From the NCBI GenBank assembly GCA_950295325.1, contig OX485804.1, positions 6,198,001-6,262,000 of the forward strand: a stretch of DNA of 64,000 nt, in the 5' to 3' direction. Shown piece after piece: positions 12,326 through 23,936 of the stretch (its first letter is position 1; the number at the start of each line of letters is the position of its first letter). The notes beneath the pieces are model-generated. The model searched no databases, was not told where the DNA came from, and saw only the letters and a program-made list of their open reading frames with translations. The DNA comes from Polytrichum commune. Lineage: Eukaryota > Streptophyta > Polytrichopsida > Polytrichales > Polytrichaceae. A program made the translations under genes and the position numbers.

Positions 12326-14900
12326 GATTCAAACATTATGTCGGCCTTGGTTTGACTGCTTGTCTTCGATTTATGCCACATAGTTGCCAACTCCTCATGT
12401 TTCTTGAAACAATTCATATCCCTCACAACTCTGTGTGCAATTCTACCAATGACCACAACGATCTTTGTTGCAATTGCCTCATGTTAAATCAATTTAGAAA
12501 CCAACAATACAATAATATAAGAATTCAAGGATTCTAATATACAATGGGAGCCTACAAAATCTGGGAAATAAATTAAAACAGACCTCTCTAATTTTTGCAT
12601 ACAATATTGATTGCTATTCTTTATCATGAGCTAAAAAAAATCAAAAGTTTTGAAATTAATCTTCGTGAGGGATGTGCTATAAGTCGGGTGCGACTATACA
12701 ATTTTTTTTAATAAATAACTTAAACACTCGAACAATCTGCAGACAATCCACTTTAATTGTGAGGGGGTCACGTTGCACATTATCAATAATAATTGTTGCC
12801 ATCTCACGTCATTCTATGTCCATGTAAGTCCAAGGAGTACCCGGTCCACGAGCAATCGTTTGAAATTAAAAACAAATGTGATTGGAGTTATCCGTAAAGT
12901 AAGTTGGCGTTTTGACAGATTTTGAGTGCACTATTCACACAAACCCATGGAAACGCAAAGTAAGGCTCTTGAATTCCGGGGCATAATACACAAGGCCAAG
13001 GTTTAGGGTCAGAGCTGGTCTGCTTGTTTTTGGAGATGGTCTGCAGTCCTTTAGTTTCTCCGGATTTAGGCTGCGACAAATTTGGGGTTGTCCCCGCAGA
13101 CTTCGCCCCGCCTTGTCAGTGGATCTTCTTTGTTGGCGAAACAGGAGAGGGCCCTCTGACAAAGCGACGCTAAATTCCCGGGGTGCGCTCGCAACATAGG
13201 AGCAAATTTTTTTTTTCACCATTTCTGGTCCCTCAAAAGATTTGTGCCTGTGTTTTTTTATACCTACAGACACCTGCTCCACTTTTAGGGCCTGTCACAC
13301 AATTTTCTCAAATCCATGCCCAAAATCCTCTCTTCAGCTCACTTTACGGATAACTCTATTATCCTCAATTTTTTCTTTCATCTTGGTCAAACTTTTTCAA
13401 TGCAACCTTAACATGTGTTTTTTTTAATTATCTCCAGCTCTTCCAAAGTTGCGATCCTAGCCTCTTCATAAACAAAATGAGAGATAGTAGGTAAGATAAA
13501 ATTTTAAAATTAAGAATTCAACATTAATAATCTCATTCGGAGTATTAGAATTTTGAAATGCTTTTGATTGCAACCTAATAGATGCTCCTAGTTTCTCATG
13601 TTCCTCTCTACTCCACATTAACTGCCTACACATATAATGCATAAATTTGAATTTGATCAAATATAATTATTGCCATATTATTTGTTACTTCAAACAAATT
13701 CCAAGTTTTATACATATATATACATACATATATATATATATATTATGTTATAACAAAACAACATTCTATAAATGCAGTGGCCTTAAAAAAATTGAATGAA
13801 ATGCTCTTCAATTACTTAATGAAAAAAATCAAACCTTTAAATTCTCGTGTTTATATACTAATTGCCAAAAACGTTACTTAATGTAACACCAAGCAATTCT
13901 TCATCCGTTAATTGCTTTAAATGCTCAATGCAATAATATGGCATGTTCAATAACTCATTTGGCATTCATTTTTTCTCCATCTATGCGATCAACACATATA
14001 AACCATGGAATGGAATAGAAATCGAGACATAAGCAAAATTGAACCGATTTTCAATTATAAATATTCTTGCTTCGCCCTTGACACGTTTCGTGACCTCAAT
14101 TCGAGACAACTTGACCTTTAACTTGAATATGCTCTATAATGATTGATACGAATGTCGATCTATTTATGGACATCCAACTACAACAATTCTATTCACATTG
14201 GGTTCTGTAGCAACAATGGACATTGTAACTGCTCATCTCCTAACAACATAGGGATTATCGACAACTTCAATGGACTTCTTTTTTTCATATTAATCCACTT
14301 TTATTATATATTTTTATTTTTTCATTGGACGGTCATGCTCGTTTGACATGTGTATTAGTATCTTTTTCAAATTTTAGCGCAACCTCTTCAATTTAGAATT
14401 GTTCTATCGTATCCACGTACGATACATTTTAAGAATACCAAGTCCATTCCAAGACTTGCGGAAATTCATGAACATCTGATATGAAATACCATTTTTATTA
14501 TTAAATTGTTGACTACAATGAATGCATCTAAAAATGTAACAATTGTTAGAATGCTTCACATTGGTCTTGGACTTTCAATTACACTCCAACACCAATGCTT
14601 CGTACTCTTCCTCCACGTACAAACCGCACGTACGTGTCTATTATGTGTCATGATACATTTATAAATCTGCGAGTTTCCTCCTTTACCCCCGAAAAATTAT
14701 TACATACACGTATTGTGAGCTTAAAAACCATTTCATACAAGTAAGATAATTACAAATGAGACATTACAAACATTAATTGACATATTGAGGCTATATCCAT
14801 AACATCCTTTGTGAACCGCAAACATTAATGAAGTTTACTGCATCTTATAAAAAATGTAGTCGGAGTCAAGAGGGTTTAAATACATACCCCTTCTTGACAT
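12326..14900. other. Intergenic with a GC-rich patch, no gene assigned
   Basis: Most of the stretch is AT-rich with no recognised gene. At ~12935-13200 base composition rises and a 115-codon minus-strand frame is open, but its sequence resembles no family and has no splice partners. Positions ~13710-13745 are an imperfect TA/TACA microsatellite. Confidence 0.35.
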
Positions 14901-14939
14901 CCCTCTGGGCCAGAAATGCAATTACTATCCACTTATCAA

Positions 14940-15165
14940 GTAATTTTTCATCCATATTTCAATCATCCATGATAACATTTCATCATAGAAATGCTAGGAT
15001 GCAAATGAAACCCCCAAAAAGATAATAAACTAAAATTAGGTTCGGATGATAGTTTTTTAAAACTTATTCATAAGAATTGTCATTCAAAAAGTTACCACAA
15101 TGACATACAAATCTACCTTATGCCACTAACTACAATATTTAGTGTAGTTGTATAGTGTAGTACTA
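14940..15165 (-). repeat. Truncated copy of the ~360-bp MITE (family C)
   Basis: The segment from TTTTTCATCCATATTTCAAT to the ACTACAATATTTAGTGTAGT end matches the right two thirds of the copy at 46438-46793, including the TAGGATGCA block. The left third is missing. Confidence 0.55.
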
Positions 15166-15621
15166 CTCATAAGTGCTTTCTTGAGTGTGCACTATAATTT
15201 TGTATGACTCATTAAGAAAACATTCTTGATTTATTTCCTTGAACATTTGAGATTTAGTGTGCTCAATATGTTTTTTTGTTGCTTCACATAGGAGTTAAAA
15301 ATTTATACTATTCAAAGGACACTGTTTACTTTGATGTCAATATACTAAACATCATAAAATCAAAACTATTTCTTCATCATTCTTTACACACTAGATTCAT
15401 TGTCATGTGACTAAGTCACTCACATATAAAATAGCAAAAGTTACTTTGGGTCAAAATTTATACACAACAAAGCTCGTGGTGATGATGGTGGTGAGGCTGT
15501 TGCCCCACCGTTCCCCATGGTTTGGGAAAGGTAGGGGAATCACATGGGGTTGGGGGAATTGTATTAAAGTGATGTGTTATTATGCACAGGTGCAAAGGGT
15601 CGAGATGACACAAGTCCATAC

Positions 15622-16939
15622 TAGACTAAATATAATTTATATTTAGTATCATATGGTATTTTATGTCATTGCGGTAAGTTTTCTAATGACCCTTCTTATG
15701 AATAAGTTTGCAAATGTCATCCTAACTTACTTTTAGGTCATCCAATTTTGGATATACCGTAGTTTACTAGCAGATTGGAAACTTGCTGCCTAATATTTAA
15801 TTAAAGTTAAAAAAGTAGGTTCGGCACCTAAAAATATTATATTCATATTTCCGGCAATTTTCTATTTTAATTTTTAAAAATTCGGCTTAAATTCATTTTT
15901 AATTTTCTATTTAAGCTTATATCTTGCACATCTCTCTTGCATTGAATGACAAGTAAGATGTAAGTGAAGAGTTGAGAATGCTCTGTGCTTTATGCAAGTA
16001 GAGTGGAGTTGTGTTCAACAATGCATATGGGATATGTAAACTTGGAGGTGAAGCACCTAGTTAGACTTCATTTTTATAACACGCATAACTTTTGCATAGA
16101 GTCTTCAAATGACATAAAATTTGTTGGAGGTGAAAGATTACTTGATTTCTAAACTTTTCTTAGACCAACAAAATTCCAAAAAAGTTGATCTTCTATGCAC
16201 AAATGAGCTCCGAAAAACTGTTATGAACGCATTTTAATTTTTTGATCTTTACAGGGCTGCAATGTTTTGTCCATATCTTTTGCATAAAGACTTATTTTGA
16301 CACAAAACTTGTTGGGGGTGGAAGAAGGATTGATTTCTCAACTTTTGTTAGTTGGACAAAATTTTGTAAAACTTCATCTTCTATGCTGAATTGGACTCCA
16401 AAAATTTGTGTACAACACATTTGAAAAGCCTCATCTAGAATCTTGCTACTTCTTAACCCATATTCTTTGTGGACTAATGTAAGTGAGCTTGATTACAAAA
16501 GGAGCACCTTCTCTCCTTTAAAATTTACATATGCTTCCACCGTAAGTAAAACGCTAGTGAGAAGTAAAAATTTCTTACTTTTTGGCAATTTTGAAAAATA
16601 ATTAATTTTATATTAGGCAAAAAATGCCAATAATATTCCAAAAATTTAGGCATCTATTTTTAGAATTATTTTGTGCATAATTTGCTATTTAACTATGGTA
16701 TTATGCATTCTAGCAGTTTTGTAATTTTGTTAAGGATGAATGAAATTTGGATGAAAAAACAAACTTAGTAGGTGAGAGTTGCAACATTTAAAATCTATAA
16801 TTCTTGATTTTTTTTATAAGGAATGACAAATAATATAAGGTCTACATTTAGTGTTGGTTACACTACATGAGCGGTTTACAATTTGTATTGAGGAAGAGAA
16901 ATATAATTGGTGATGCTAAATACAATTTTCAATGTAGTG
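15622..16939 (-). repeat. Family C MITE split by the 942-bp element
   Basis: Reverse-complementing 15622-15756 and 16699-16939 and joining them reproduces, block by block, the uninterrupted copy at 46438-46793 (about 375 bp here). The joined sequence has the CACTACATTG end, the TCACCAATTATATTT block, the TTTTTCATCCAAATTTCA block, and the TAAGTTAGGATGACA block. The 942-bp element at 15757-16698 lies between them, so the MITE is older than that insertion. Superfamily is unassigned: the ends begin ACTA/CACTA but no clear target duplication was found. Confidence 0.65.
15757..16698 (-). mobile_element. 942-bp non-autonomous TIR transposon, copy B (TA target)
   Basis: This is the reverse complement of copy A (2085-3026), the same length by my count, with scattered substitutions. 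The left end starts CCGTAGTTTACTAGCAG and the right end reads TTTAACTATGG, so this copy has one TIR slightly decayed. TA flanks both ends (15755-15756, 16699-16700). It sits inside an older MITE (15622-16939). Confidence 0.8.
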
Positions 16940-17501
16940 CACATGCACAAAACACAATCTCCAACTTAGTAAACTCAAACCAATTGAAAACATCATGTTC
17001 TTTACCAAGTCGGCTAAATTCATAAGCAACTGACTACACCATTTATGGTATTTAGTGTCACATGTGTATTAGTGCCACTTTACCCTATTTTGAGGTGTAT
17101 GCTAGGTTACATTGATGATTAACAACTTCAACACAATTATCACCTCATGACACTTGACATTCAAGTGTGCTTACTAATATCTTGGCATGAGCATGTTCAA
17201 TAGTGTTATGAGGTGCATGCCTATGTTACACAATGCTCTACAAGTTGACTAAAGTGTACACAAATGACACTGGCCATGAGTATGCTAAAAGATATCTTCC
17301 CCTTGCATACTCAAACGCAAGACTGTAATCTAAAATATCCCAATGTCCCACTCTAAATGTCATACTGTAAATGGAGATATTTTCCCACTTAAAATTGCTT
17401 ATGTTGACGAATGGAATCATTTTGGCAATTGCCAGGAGGGGCATTTTGAGACCTCTACTAGACATCTAGTTTTGGCCCTTTGCAAATAGTGTTCGTGACA
17501 C
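16940..17501. other. Intergenic, nothing recognised
   Basis: No open frame, repeat end or RNA gene could be supported in this ~560-bp stretch. Confidence 0.35.
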
Positions 17502-17504
17502 TAA

Positions 17505-18037
17505 GGGCTGCTTTACACCTAGAGGCCGGGCCAATTTCCCTTGAGGCCGATTGCACAAAATTTCAGCCTTTTTTGGGTTGGAGGCCGGCCTCTACTACAC
17601 ATTATAATAAGATTATACCGGGGGCCAATTTTCCCATATGTAAAGGCCCTCGGGCCAAGAAGCCAAGCTGATTCAAAAAAATTAGCCTAATCCAACGGAT
17701 GTAGCATAATCTAAGATAGAGCCTTTAGATTCCACATAATCCAATGGATCTAGTTCACTTAAAAAAATTATACTTTATTTAAGAAGATTTTTTTAGTGGA
17801 ATATGACATTGGCCTCTAGGCCAAGAATTGGCCTTCCATTTTGGGTGCACCCAATTCAACGAGCTTGGGCCGTGTCATAACATACATTTTTTAATTTAAA
17901 AAATCATACCACCAAATCGGCCCGGCCTCTAGATGTAAAGGGGTTGGGGCCGATTTGAGCCTTTTGACCAATCACAAATGAGGATTTCAAGCTTCTTACA
18001 CAACGAATTGGCCCGGCCTCTAAGTGTAAAGCGGCCC
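17505..18037. mobile_element. Tourist/PIF-Harbinger-like MITE (533 bp)
   Basis: Terminal inverted repeats begin GGGCTGCTTTACACCTAGAG on the left and, reverse-complemented, GGGCCGCTTTACACTTAGAG on the right, then continue into GCCGGGCCAATT. TAA stands on both sides (17502-17504, 18038-18040), the 3-bp target duplication typical of PIF/Harbinger. No protein is encoded. The element ends ~515 bp upstream of the LEA start codon, so it forms the distal border of that promoter. Confidence 0.75.
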
Positions 18038-18164
18038 TAAATACCATAAACAGTGTAGCAACCCTAAACTCAACTCTTGGGGGACCTTCCCAAATCTTGA
18101 AACTTTCCTGCAATTGCTCACCTCTCACGGCACCATCCCAGCCGTTGGTTGCCACCATCTTTCT

Positions 18165-18174
18165 GCCACGTGGC
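18165..18174. promoter_or_regulatory. Perfect G-box/ABRE palindrome upstream of LEA gene
   Basis: GCCACGTGGC is a 10-bp perfect palindrome containing the CACGTG G-box and the ACGTGGC ABRE core on both strands. It lies 378 bp before the LEA start codon. bZIP factors of the ABI5/AREB group bind such sites in ABA-responsive LEA promoters. Activity here is inferred. A weak TATA-like ATAAATC occurs near 18290. Confidence 0.6.
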
Positions 18175-18551
18175 GAACTTGCTTACCCGGCATGAGCAAC
18201 TGAATCATTTGTGCATAGCTTCCTGACACTTGTCAGAATGCAAGAACTCTAACCCCTCCAAATCCTAGGCCTCAGGGAGATTCCACCCCCATAAATCTAT
18301 GCCACCCTCAGATTTAGATCCAAAATCAAAGTATTATGAAGATCTCGTTCACACTTGCAGTTGCCATGGTTATCGATCCACCTTTCTATTACGCACGAGT
18401 TGTTGGGTATCTGGCCGTCTTGATGACTCTCCCCTCTTGCTGGGACAAGACCGTCTACAAGATTTGAGCTGGTGGTCACAGGTTTGGTGAATTTGGTAAG
18501 AGTTTTGTTTGTTTTGCAGGAGTTGAATCAACCAGATCAACAATTATAACA

Positions 18552-19750
18552 ATGCAGACTGTCAAGCATGCTGCGGCTACTGCCAAGGAGAAGGTCTCAA
18601 ATACTGCAGCCAAGATAGAGGAGAAGTTGGACAAGAGCAAGGCCAGTGCACACGAGAAGGTACACTAATTACTTAGTGCTCATCCAAAGTTTGCATCGTC
18701 GACTCTAGATCAACAGAGACTTACTTTGTTATCATGATGCTTGAATTAATGTGAGTTTTTGAAGCAATATAGTGTGTGCGCGCATGCGTGTTCGCATGTT
18801 TATTGATCGACAAGCATTTTGCATTTTGCATGCACATCATGAATGATGGAACTGTGTCGCAGGTTTTGCATGCACATGGCCATTTGGACTTTACATGGAG
18901 TTTTTTGATCATGCATGTTTTGGACGTGGGTTGTGTGTTAGGATGCATATTGGAAATTGACAAGTTCCTGGCTGGTCATCTAGATCAGACACTTTATTTC
19001 CTCACGAGCACTCACATAATAGAGTTAATCCTGTAATTCAACCAGAGTTTTGGTTGTTGGAAGTTGGTTGTTTTGTATCCAAATCTTTCCTTGCTCGGTG
19101 AGTTTTGTATACAAGACAACCAACTCCCGACCAAAGCTGTGCTTGAAATTAAGGATAACTCAATTGTCCGTATGTGGATTGTAATTTTCATAGCACAATA
19201 TTGTGTGTGTGAGAGAAGGTTGCGTGTAGATGGCCATTTCCAATCTACACGGGTGTTTTGATCATGCATGTCATGTGGGTTATGTGTTGCATCATGCAAA
19301 CTGACAAGATCCTGGCCCATCTAGATCAGATACTTTCTTTTTTGAGCACACACATAAAACTTGTACATATGTGAATTTTATTGCACAGCTGTGGTTTTTC
19401 CCTTTCCTTAACAAGCATTGTGCATGTTACGAAATTGCCCTGAAATTGTGTTCAACTAGGTCTTGCACGCACATGTATGGCAGTTTACATTTATTCACAT
19501 AGTTTAGATGATGAAGCATGTCTTGGGTTGCATATTGCAGACTGACAAGGTCCTGGCCCATGACGAAGTGGGGAAGGAAGAGGCCAAGGATCGGTCGCTC
19601 GATAGCAAAGCCGAGGCCGAGGCGAACAAGAACCAGAAGTATGAGGAAAATGCACAAGAGAAGCGTGCATTGAAGCATGACCTCAATGTGCGTGCCGCGG
19701 CAGTGGACGAAGTTTACAAGAATGTGGATACAGGTGTTATGCCTCCATAG
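18552..19750 (+). CDS. Late embryogenesis abundant protein, LEA_1 family (group 1 / D-113 type)
   Basis: Two exons, 18552-18659 and 19541-19750, are joined in phase 0 (AAG|gtacac ... ttgcag|ACT) and encode 105 residues. The first exon begins MQTVKHAAATAKEKVSNTAA, the amphipathic Ala/Lys-rich N-terminus of the LEA_1 family (Pfam PF03760). The second is strongly hydrophilic and rich in Lys, Glu, Ala and Asp (e.g. EEAKDRSLDSKAEAEANKNQ). There is no signal peptide, no membrane segment and no Trp. Such proteins are disordered in water, become helical on drying and protect membranes and enzymes during desiccation, usually in the cytosol. The two-exon structure with the split after the N-terminal helix is usual for the family. 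The 881-bp intron holds decayed extra copies of the exon-2 border (see findings). A G-box lies upstream. Confidence 0.85.
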
Positions 19751-20660
19751 ACAGACAGAATTCCTCAGCTCCGGAATACTTAACAATGAACCTTGGTTAA
19801 TTGGACACCAGTGTACAGTTAGATGGAGTTTTTACTTTTGGGAAGTGCACTGCAATTAGCATATTTTGCGTGCACCTCATTGTGGTCTGCTTCCATCACC
19901 ACTCTATCTGTGTACAGAAATTGTGTTATCGGCAATTTGAAATCAATTACTTTGTGCTAGACTTCATGATACTTGTCTTGCAGCAAAGAATATTAACTCT
20001 GTATAGGAGTGTGGCAAGAAGAGACGAGAAATTATAGTTTACGAGCGTACCTCTCAATCGTCCAACATAAAAGCCCCGACATAGAGTGCAGCCCGGAGGT
20101 TGTCTTTGTTAGTCGATTTGACACAGAAATTAGCCTCAAAAGACCCGGAATTAGTCAAGTTCAAGTCAGGTGAGATGAATCAGCCACAAACCTATATGGG
20201 GTCAAATTTTTATGTTGGATGGATGAGAGTATGCTCGTTTGCAATAATTACCTCTATCCATGACAACGTCCTAGCAAGATAAGAATGTTGGGGTCCTTTA
20301 AAAGCCTTCCAGTGGCATCGGCATATAATTTGAAAATCTAATCAAGGGGCGAGTAAATGATGTGTTGTTCTTGCATGACATACATGGTCTCCCCCTAACG
20401 ATCTATTTGAGAAACGACTAGTCTATCATTACACTAACCTCCTAGGAGGCATAAACATTAGCTTATGGTTGCCACATTAGCCTGGAGACAGTTGCAAATA
20501 TTACTTACTTGTCAAACAAGAAGATTTCTTTTAATGAAGAAACTATTGATGAAAAATTCTCAGGACAAAGTCTCTCTCTAAGGGACTCTACCCATCAGGT
20601 CCTACCTAACACTAAGGGTATTAGAAAATACAACAGAACCACTTGGCAAGTTGGCATGTT
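19751..20660. other. 3' flank of LEA gene, no further gene
   Basis: The first few hundred bases probably include the LEA 3' UTR. Beyond that only short frames occur. A segment near 20465-20540 (TAGCCTGGAGACAG...) is related to one near 23436-23520, so a decayed dispersed repeat is present. Confidence 0.35.
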
Positions 20661-21345
20661 AACACAACGCGTTGGGTTTGAGAGGTTTGGTACATTTTTG
20701 TACGTTCTTGTATGTTTCGAAACGAATAGAAACGTTCGTTTCAAATGATGTTTTGAAATAAGAGTCTAGGTTTCGGGTTTCATTGTGGTTGTGCATGTGC
20801 CACTTCTATGTTTTCTAGCGTTTCTAGAGACATTGCATTTTTTATTGTACTTGTAATCAAAAACTAAAAGCTGGTGTTTAGATCAATATTCTTTCTTGTA
20901 TGAAGAAGGAGCTCAACCATCTTAGTGTGTGCCATGGAAACGGGAATGTATGAGTTTCAGTGAAGATTTGATCATGCTAACTTCAAAAAATTAATCTCCT
21001 TTCAAAAAATGTCTACTCCAAGACAGCCTTTTTGAAACAAGCAATTTGAGAAGCAACACTTATAATGATGGCAGTTGCAAAAGTGGTAGTCATGATGATC
21101 ATTTAAGTAATTCAGATGATTTAATTGCTTCTAGTTCGCAAGAATTTGACAATCATGACAGAAAACCATGCTTTGGCCTTCTTAGGGCTTTGTATGAGTG
21201 ATGGATTGTAATCCTAGAACTTACAATATACTCTTAGACTAGCTTATTTCATGAAATCATTTTGTATTGTTTTTGAAACATGTTTCAGTTGTTTCAAAAC
21301 AGTGTTTCAACTTTGATGTTTTGAAACACACGTGCAACTATGATT
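20660..21345. mobile_element. Possible hAT-like transposon remnant
   Basis: Both borders are rich in GTTTCGAAAC-like inverted motifs (20715-20760 and 21265-21335), and a TGAAATAAG...GTCTA block is inverted between them. A short frame inside (SHDDHLSNSDDLIASSSQEF) resembles the acidic Ser/Asp-rich tail found at the end of many plant hAT transposases. No target duplication was found, so the element class is uncertain. Confidence 0.3.
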
Positions 21346-21750
21346 TTGACACCTGCCTGCACACTGAGCATGTCATGTGAGAGACTTCCCACTTGGTATT
21401 AGCAAATACCCGAATTGCTGTTACCCAGACCCTCTAAACCTCCCTCCTCCTGAGCCATCTTTCTGGTGGGAGAGAGGACTAAAAAACGGAGTTTAAATAA
21501 CTCTACAAAGGTTGCCACCAAATTATTCCTGAGCATACTAGAACAATTAATCAAGGATAATACTTTGGTAAGCATTCTTTATATTTAATTAAGTGCAATT
21601 AGATTCATTCAGTTTAATTAGTCTTAATACACCTAATTACATTTAATCATGCTTAACAAGTTTGAATGTGTCTGAATACTTGTGAAAGCAAAAGGCCGCA
21701 ATAACTAAAATATTATAAAATATTATAAAAAAAATAACACAATATTATAA

Positions 21751-22130
21751 GTTTCATTTTAGAATGATGAAAGATCCTTTCAAATGGTAACTCACAAAAA
21801 TTATAACCTCAACGCTAATGAGGAATTTGTAATCTTTTTGACTTCCAAGTTAACTACATGCTTTATTGACAATTTCACTTTAGGAATGATCCCCATTCAA
21901 TTGCCTATTTATTAAGGGGAAGTGAACATATATATTGGATTTTGAACCTTGAAGGTGAAGTGCACTCAATATGGAATTTGTGAACTAGCAATCTTCAAAT
22001 ATGCAAAGGCAAATTTTTCGGAAGTTGGACAAGTTGGGCAACAATTTTTTGCCGGGATTAAAAAAAACCGAAAAAGAAATCGGCAAGTGCCGGATCACGG
22101 GCCCCAGCCCTGACACCCCTCCCACTTCTC
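21751..22130 (+). mobile_element. Single arm of the long-TIR MULE family
   Basis: From TTTCATTTTAGAATGATGAA to the CCGGATCACGGGCCC block this sequence matches the right inverted repeat of the elements at 53578-54673 and 63046-63979. No matching left arm is present, although AT-rich sequence before it (21560-21740) resembles their interiors. This is therefore a truncated copy. Confidence 0.6.
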
Positions 22131-22676
22131 CCTAAACCCATGATGGGTCATAGCTGCCTAGAATGGAGCCTATGCAGTTTAGCGTGAGCTCTAGCCCCAT
22201 CTGTTCCAGACTGAGCTCAAAATGGCAATCAAGTGTGTGAAGCCGTATGTAGTGCTAGCTGCTGCCGAAAAAATTTCTGGCAAATTTTCAGCCGTATTCA
22301 AGCTGAACTCAATTTTCAGGTGCCACAGTCTTTGTGATTTCCACATCCAGATATCTTGAATTGCTATTGCCTCATCTTTGGCACTGCCAGGGAACCACCC
22401 AAGGTATGTATACATCCTCGACCTGGACTCATGAACTTCTATAATTTGATTCATTTCCAAACTACCACAGTGTGCAGGTTTTTAGTTAATGGATGTAGTA
22501 TCCTGATTCCTGACATTAGATGACATCAATTGTGGAACCAACCAGGCCAATAGAAATCACCCATGCCGCAGCATAATAGTTGGCTTTGCCAGATTTAAAA
22601 CTGCTGCATGGCTCGGGGCTTTTGGGAGAATAGTGAGAGTATCAAGGTGCACCAGGTCACTGCCCAGCTCGGCTAA

Positions 22677-23175
22677 GGGCCACTTCACACACGAGCCAAG
22701 AGCCGTGACCATGAAAGTGTGAGAGCCCAAAAGAAAGTGTCAAAAAGCCGTCCCAACACACCTCCAAAATCATGTATTGTGGTCATGGACTCTCAAGTGT
22801 AGTGTGAAGTCATATGTGACCGGGTCCTCAACCAAATGCTATTTCAATGAATTTCTATTCATGCGGGTGCTCACACATGATAAAACATAATAAATCAATG
22901 GTTGTGAGCGTTCAGAGTGCCATGGTCTCCCGGTTTTGTGTTAGGCCGACCTCCAAAAGGTGGTTTTGGAAAATAGTCCAAGTGACCATGAAACATGATC
23001 CATTCGATGCCATGTAGGAATCCATGTAGACTTTACATCCATCTTGCATTCACATACTCCGTTGGTCCCTCAAGCGTAGTGTGAAGCAAACTTGGACCGG
23101 CTCCACCCTTTCCATCAATGAGAGTGCTTGAAGTGCAATGGTCATGGGCTCTCAGTCTCATGTGTGAAGTGGCCC
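22677..23175. mobile_element. Tourist/PIF-Harbinger-like MITE (499 bp, full copy)
   Basis: Inverted repeats GGGCCACTTCACACACGAG and, from the right end, GGGCCACTTCACACATGAG are flanked by TAA on both sides (22674-22676, 23176-23178). Inner sequence also has partial inverted symmetry (TAGTGTGAAGTCA / AGTGTGAAGCAAA). Partial copies occur at ~47964-48133 and 52425-~52650, each retaining one TAA-flanked end. No open frame of note is present. Confidence 0.75.
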
Positions 23176-23239
23176 TAAGTAGTAAAAGTAGGTACAGGTG
23201 GGAATTTGATTTAAATTAAAATTGTTTTGTAATGTCAGG

Positions 23240-23930
23240 TGGGCAGAGAACTTCATGTCAGTATTGTTCTCCAGCATCTTGACATTCGAAAGCGTGTGAT
23301 GTACTAGCCAGCAATGCTCCTTTATTCAACCCTTGTTGGTCTAGCAATATATCTCTTTATATATTTGAAGCGCCCACATCAACAAGCTTTATGTTGGTAT
23401 ACAGCAGGGTAGGCACACCATACTCCCAACGCAGTAGCTTATGGTTGGCATACCAACCTGGAGATGCTCGCAGAGATTTCTTACTGGCAATACAAGAAGA
23501 AGTTCTTTTCAAGTTTTCTTTATTGGATTTTTTTTCTCAAAAGACTGTCTATTGTCAATAATGTTCTCCAGCACCTTGACATTCCACGTCGTGAGATATA
23601 CTAGCCACCAACGCTCCTCTATTCAACCAGATGTAGTCGAGATGACAGTTAATTTGGTTCTTAGTGTAAGCAGAATCATGGATCCACTTTTGACCATCAA
23701 GTAGAGCTCACAGGTTCACAACTAGGCTAGCAACAGCTTCAGAACACCTTGAACTTTGTGTCAATTATCTCCTCGCAGAGGTTTCAAATTCTGCAAGTAA
23801 CATTTAGAACAGTTAGCACTGATTTCTACTCATTTTTTTCCCACCGATTCCATCCTGGAGTAATTGTACCCGACCCTGATAATCACTTGAATTTTGATTC
23901 CATTTCAACCACTAAAAGGATTCAAAAGTC
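23240..23930. other. Decayed local duplication, no gene
   Basis: A ~100-bp block (GTTCTCCAGCATCTTGACATT...) at ~23262-23340 is repeated at ~23563-23645. Short frames here have no family match. The block ends just beyond the 3' end of the minus-strand release-factor gene, so part of it may be transcribed as 3' UTR. Confidence 0.35.
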
Positions 23931-23936
23931 AGAAGA

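Noticed and set aside
12935-13282. 115-codon minus-strand frame in a GC-rich patch
   Set aside because: No recognisable motif, no splice partners and no homologous copy in the window. It was kept only as a description of the intergenic stretch.
22191-22460. 89-codon minus-strand frame (ends ILSSVWNRWG)
   Set aside because: It could be taken for an exon, but there is no family match or convincing acceptor and donor, and it sits between transposon fragments.
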